From an uncultured beta proteobacterium (lineage in GTDB: Bacteria; Pseudomonadota; Gammaproteobacteria; Burkholderiales; Burkholderiaceae), in NCBI GenBank assembly GCA_903909925.1, contig CAIVXR010000002.1:1-6095 (forward strand): 6,095 nucleotides of DNA, written 5' to 3'. This document shows positions 5,497 through 6,095 of the stretch, piece after piece. Within the stretch, counting starts at the first letter, position 1; each line of letters opens with the position of its first letter. The notes under the pieces are model-generated. The model was not told where the DNA came from. It worked only from the letters and a program-made list of their open reading frames with translations, and made no database searches. The translations under genes were made by a program, and so were the position numbers.

Positions 5497-6095
5497 ATGA
5501 ATAGCATTTCATTGAGAAGTTTAATTTTTACTTTCTTGGCTTCGACAGCTTTAATACTGGGTCCTGGGGTATCGAATGCCCAGACCTCAGCTGCTAGCAG
5601 TGTCCAAGGTAAGACTGAAATCTTATGGCTTGGACAAGCGGGTTTTCGGATTAAGACACCTGGCGGCAAGATCATCCTGATTGATCCCTGGATTACCGGT
5701 GGACCAAAAACTCCGCCTCAATATAAAAATGATTTAGCTGCAATTGGTCCCATTGATTTACTGATGGTTACCCATGCACACGTAGATCATATTGGTGATG
5801 CACCTGCCTTAGCGAAGATGAATAATACAAAGCTGTATGGACCAGCAGATATGGTAACGCCACTTATTACTTTGGGTGTATTGCCTGCTGATTTAACGCA
5901 TCGTTTTAATAAGACGGGTCGTCAAACTCCCTTGCCTGGAATCAAGGTTACTGCTGTACAGGCTGACCATTCCTCTTTACTGCTTTGGAAAAACCCTGCA
6001 ACTGACAAGAATGAATCTCATCCTGCTGGTGAAGCTGTGGGCTACATCATTGAATTAGAAAATGGCTTCAAGATTTGGCATATGGGAGATACCGG
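5497..6095 (+). CDS. Exported MBL-fold metal-dependent hydrolase (UPF0173-like), N-terminal 199 codons, 3' end outside window
   Basis: The frame runs from ATG 5497, with GGGAGA (5485-5490) six bases upstream, to the window edge with no stop. A Sec signal peptide spans about residues 1-28: Arg7, a hydrophobic core, and a VSNA-Q cleavage site, so the protein is predicted periplasmic. The mature part shows the metallo-beta-lactamase fold: ILWLGQAGFRIKTPGGKIILIDP (42-64, described by key residues Leu45-Gly46 and Asp63), the metal motif THAHVDHIGD with His93, His95, Asp97 and His98, then His158 in ADHSS, and Asp198 in HMGDTG. The GQAGF and GYIIELENGFKIWHMGDTG elements point to the UPF0173/YtkL-like group rather than true beta-lactamases or glyoxalase II. 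Substrate is unknown. It lies after a strong terminator, so it is a separate unit. The C-terminal His ligand is not visible. Confidence 0.9.
   Translation, partial: MNSISLRSLIFTFLASTALILGPGVSNAQTSAASSVQGKTEILWLGQAGFRIKTPGGKIILIDPWITGGPKTPPQYKNDLAAIGPIDLLMVTHAHVDHIGDAPALAKMNNTKLYGPADMVTPLITLGVLPADLTHRFNKTGRQTPLPGIKVTAVQADHSSLLLWKNPATDKNESHPAGEAVGYIIELENGFKIWHMGDT

Noticed and set aside
5463..5675. Minus-strand 70-codon frame opposite the start of the MBL gene
   Set aside because: The plus strand carries a signal peptide, a Shine-Dalgarno and the MBL motifs; the antisense frame has no family features.

Overview
The window (mid-40s % GC by eye) reads like a compact chromosome of a free-living betaproteobacterium. 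Gene content, codon use and tight spacing fit a Burkholderiaceae member such as Polynucleobacter. That placement is inferred from general resemblance, since there is no rRNA or marker gene here. Nearly every base is coding. I see no tRNA, rRNA, IS element, phage gene, integrase or CRISPR array.

Layout: (1) 1-390, plus strand: the last 129 codons of an amidohydrolase whose start lies outside the window. (2) 406-1700, minus strand: a two-gene unit, DUF2237 protein then histone-deacetylase-family hydrolase, joined by a 4-base GTGA overlap and convergent with the amidohydrolase (15 bases apart). (3) 1739-3249, plus strand, divergent from unit 2 across only 38 bases: three tightly coupled genes for a DCC1-type thiol oxidoreductase-like protein, an exported chalcone-isomerase-fold protein and a DUF3833 lipoprotein. 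(4) 3344-5357, plus strand: a Cu/Zn superoxide dismutase lipoprotein (sodC), a DUF2452 protein and a zeta-crystallin-type quinone oxidoreductase, ending in a strong intrinsic terminator at 5378-5403. A 94-base gap with a perfect inverted repeat separates units 3 and 4. (5) 5497-6095, plus strand: the first 199 codons of an exported metallo-beta-lactamase-fold hydrolase, cut by the window edge.

How the genes may work together: units 3 and 4 look like an envelope and redox-stress neighbourhood. SodC would remove superoxide outside the cytoplasm, the quinone oxidoreductase handles quinones or reactive carbonyls, and DUF3833 and chalcone-isomerase-like proteins are known from other proteobacterial gene clusters linked to photo-oxidative stress and lipid modification. 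The functional link inside this window is inference from adjacency. The families themselves are recognisable. No wholly new system is evident. The most interesting elements are the overlapping DCC1/CHI-like/DUF3833 trio beside sodC, the inverted repeat before sodC, and the DUF2237-HDAC pair.
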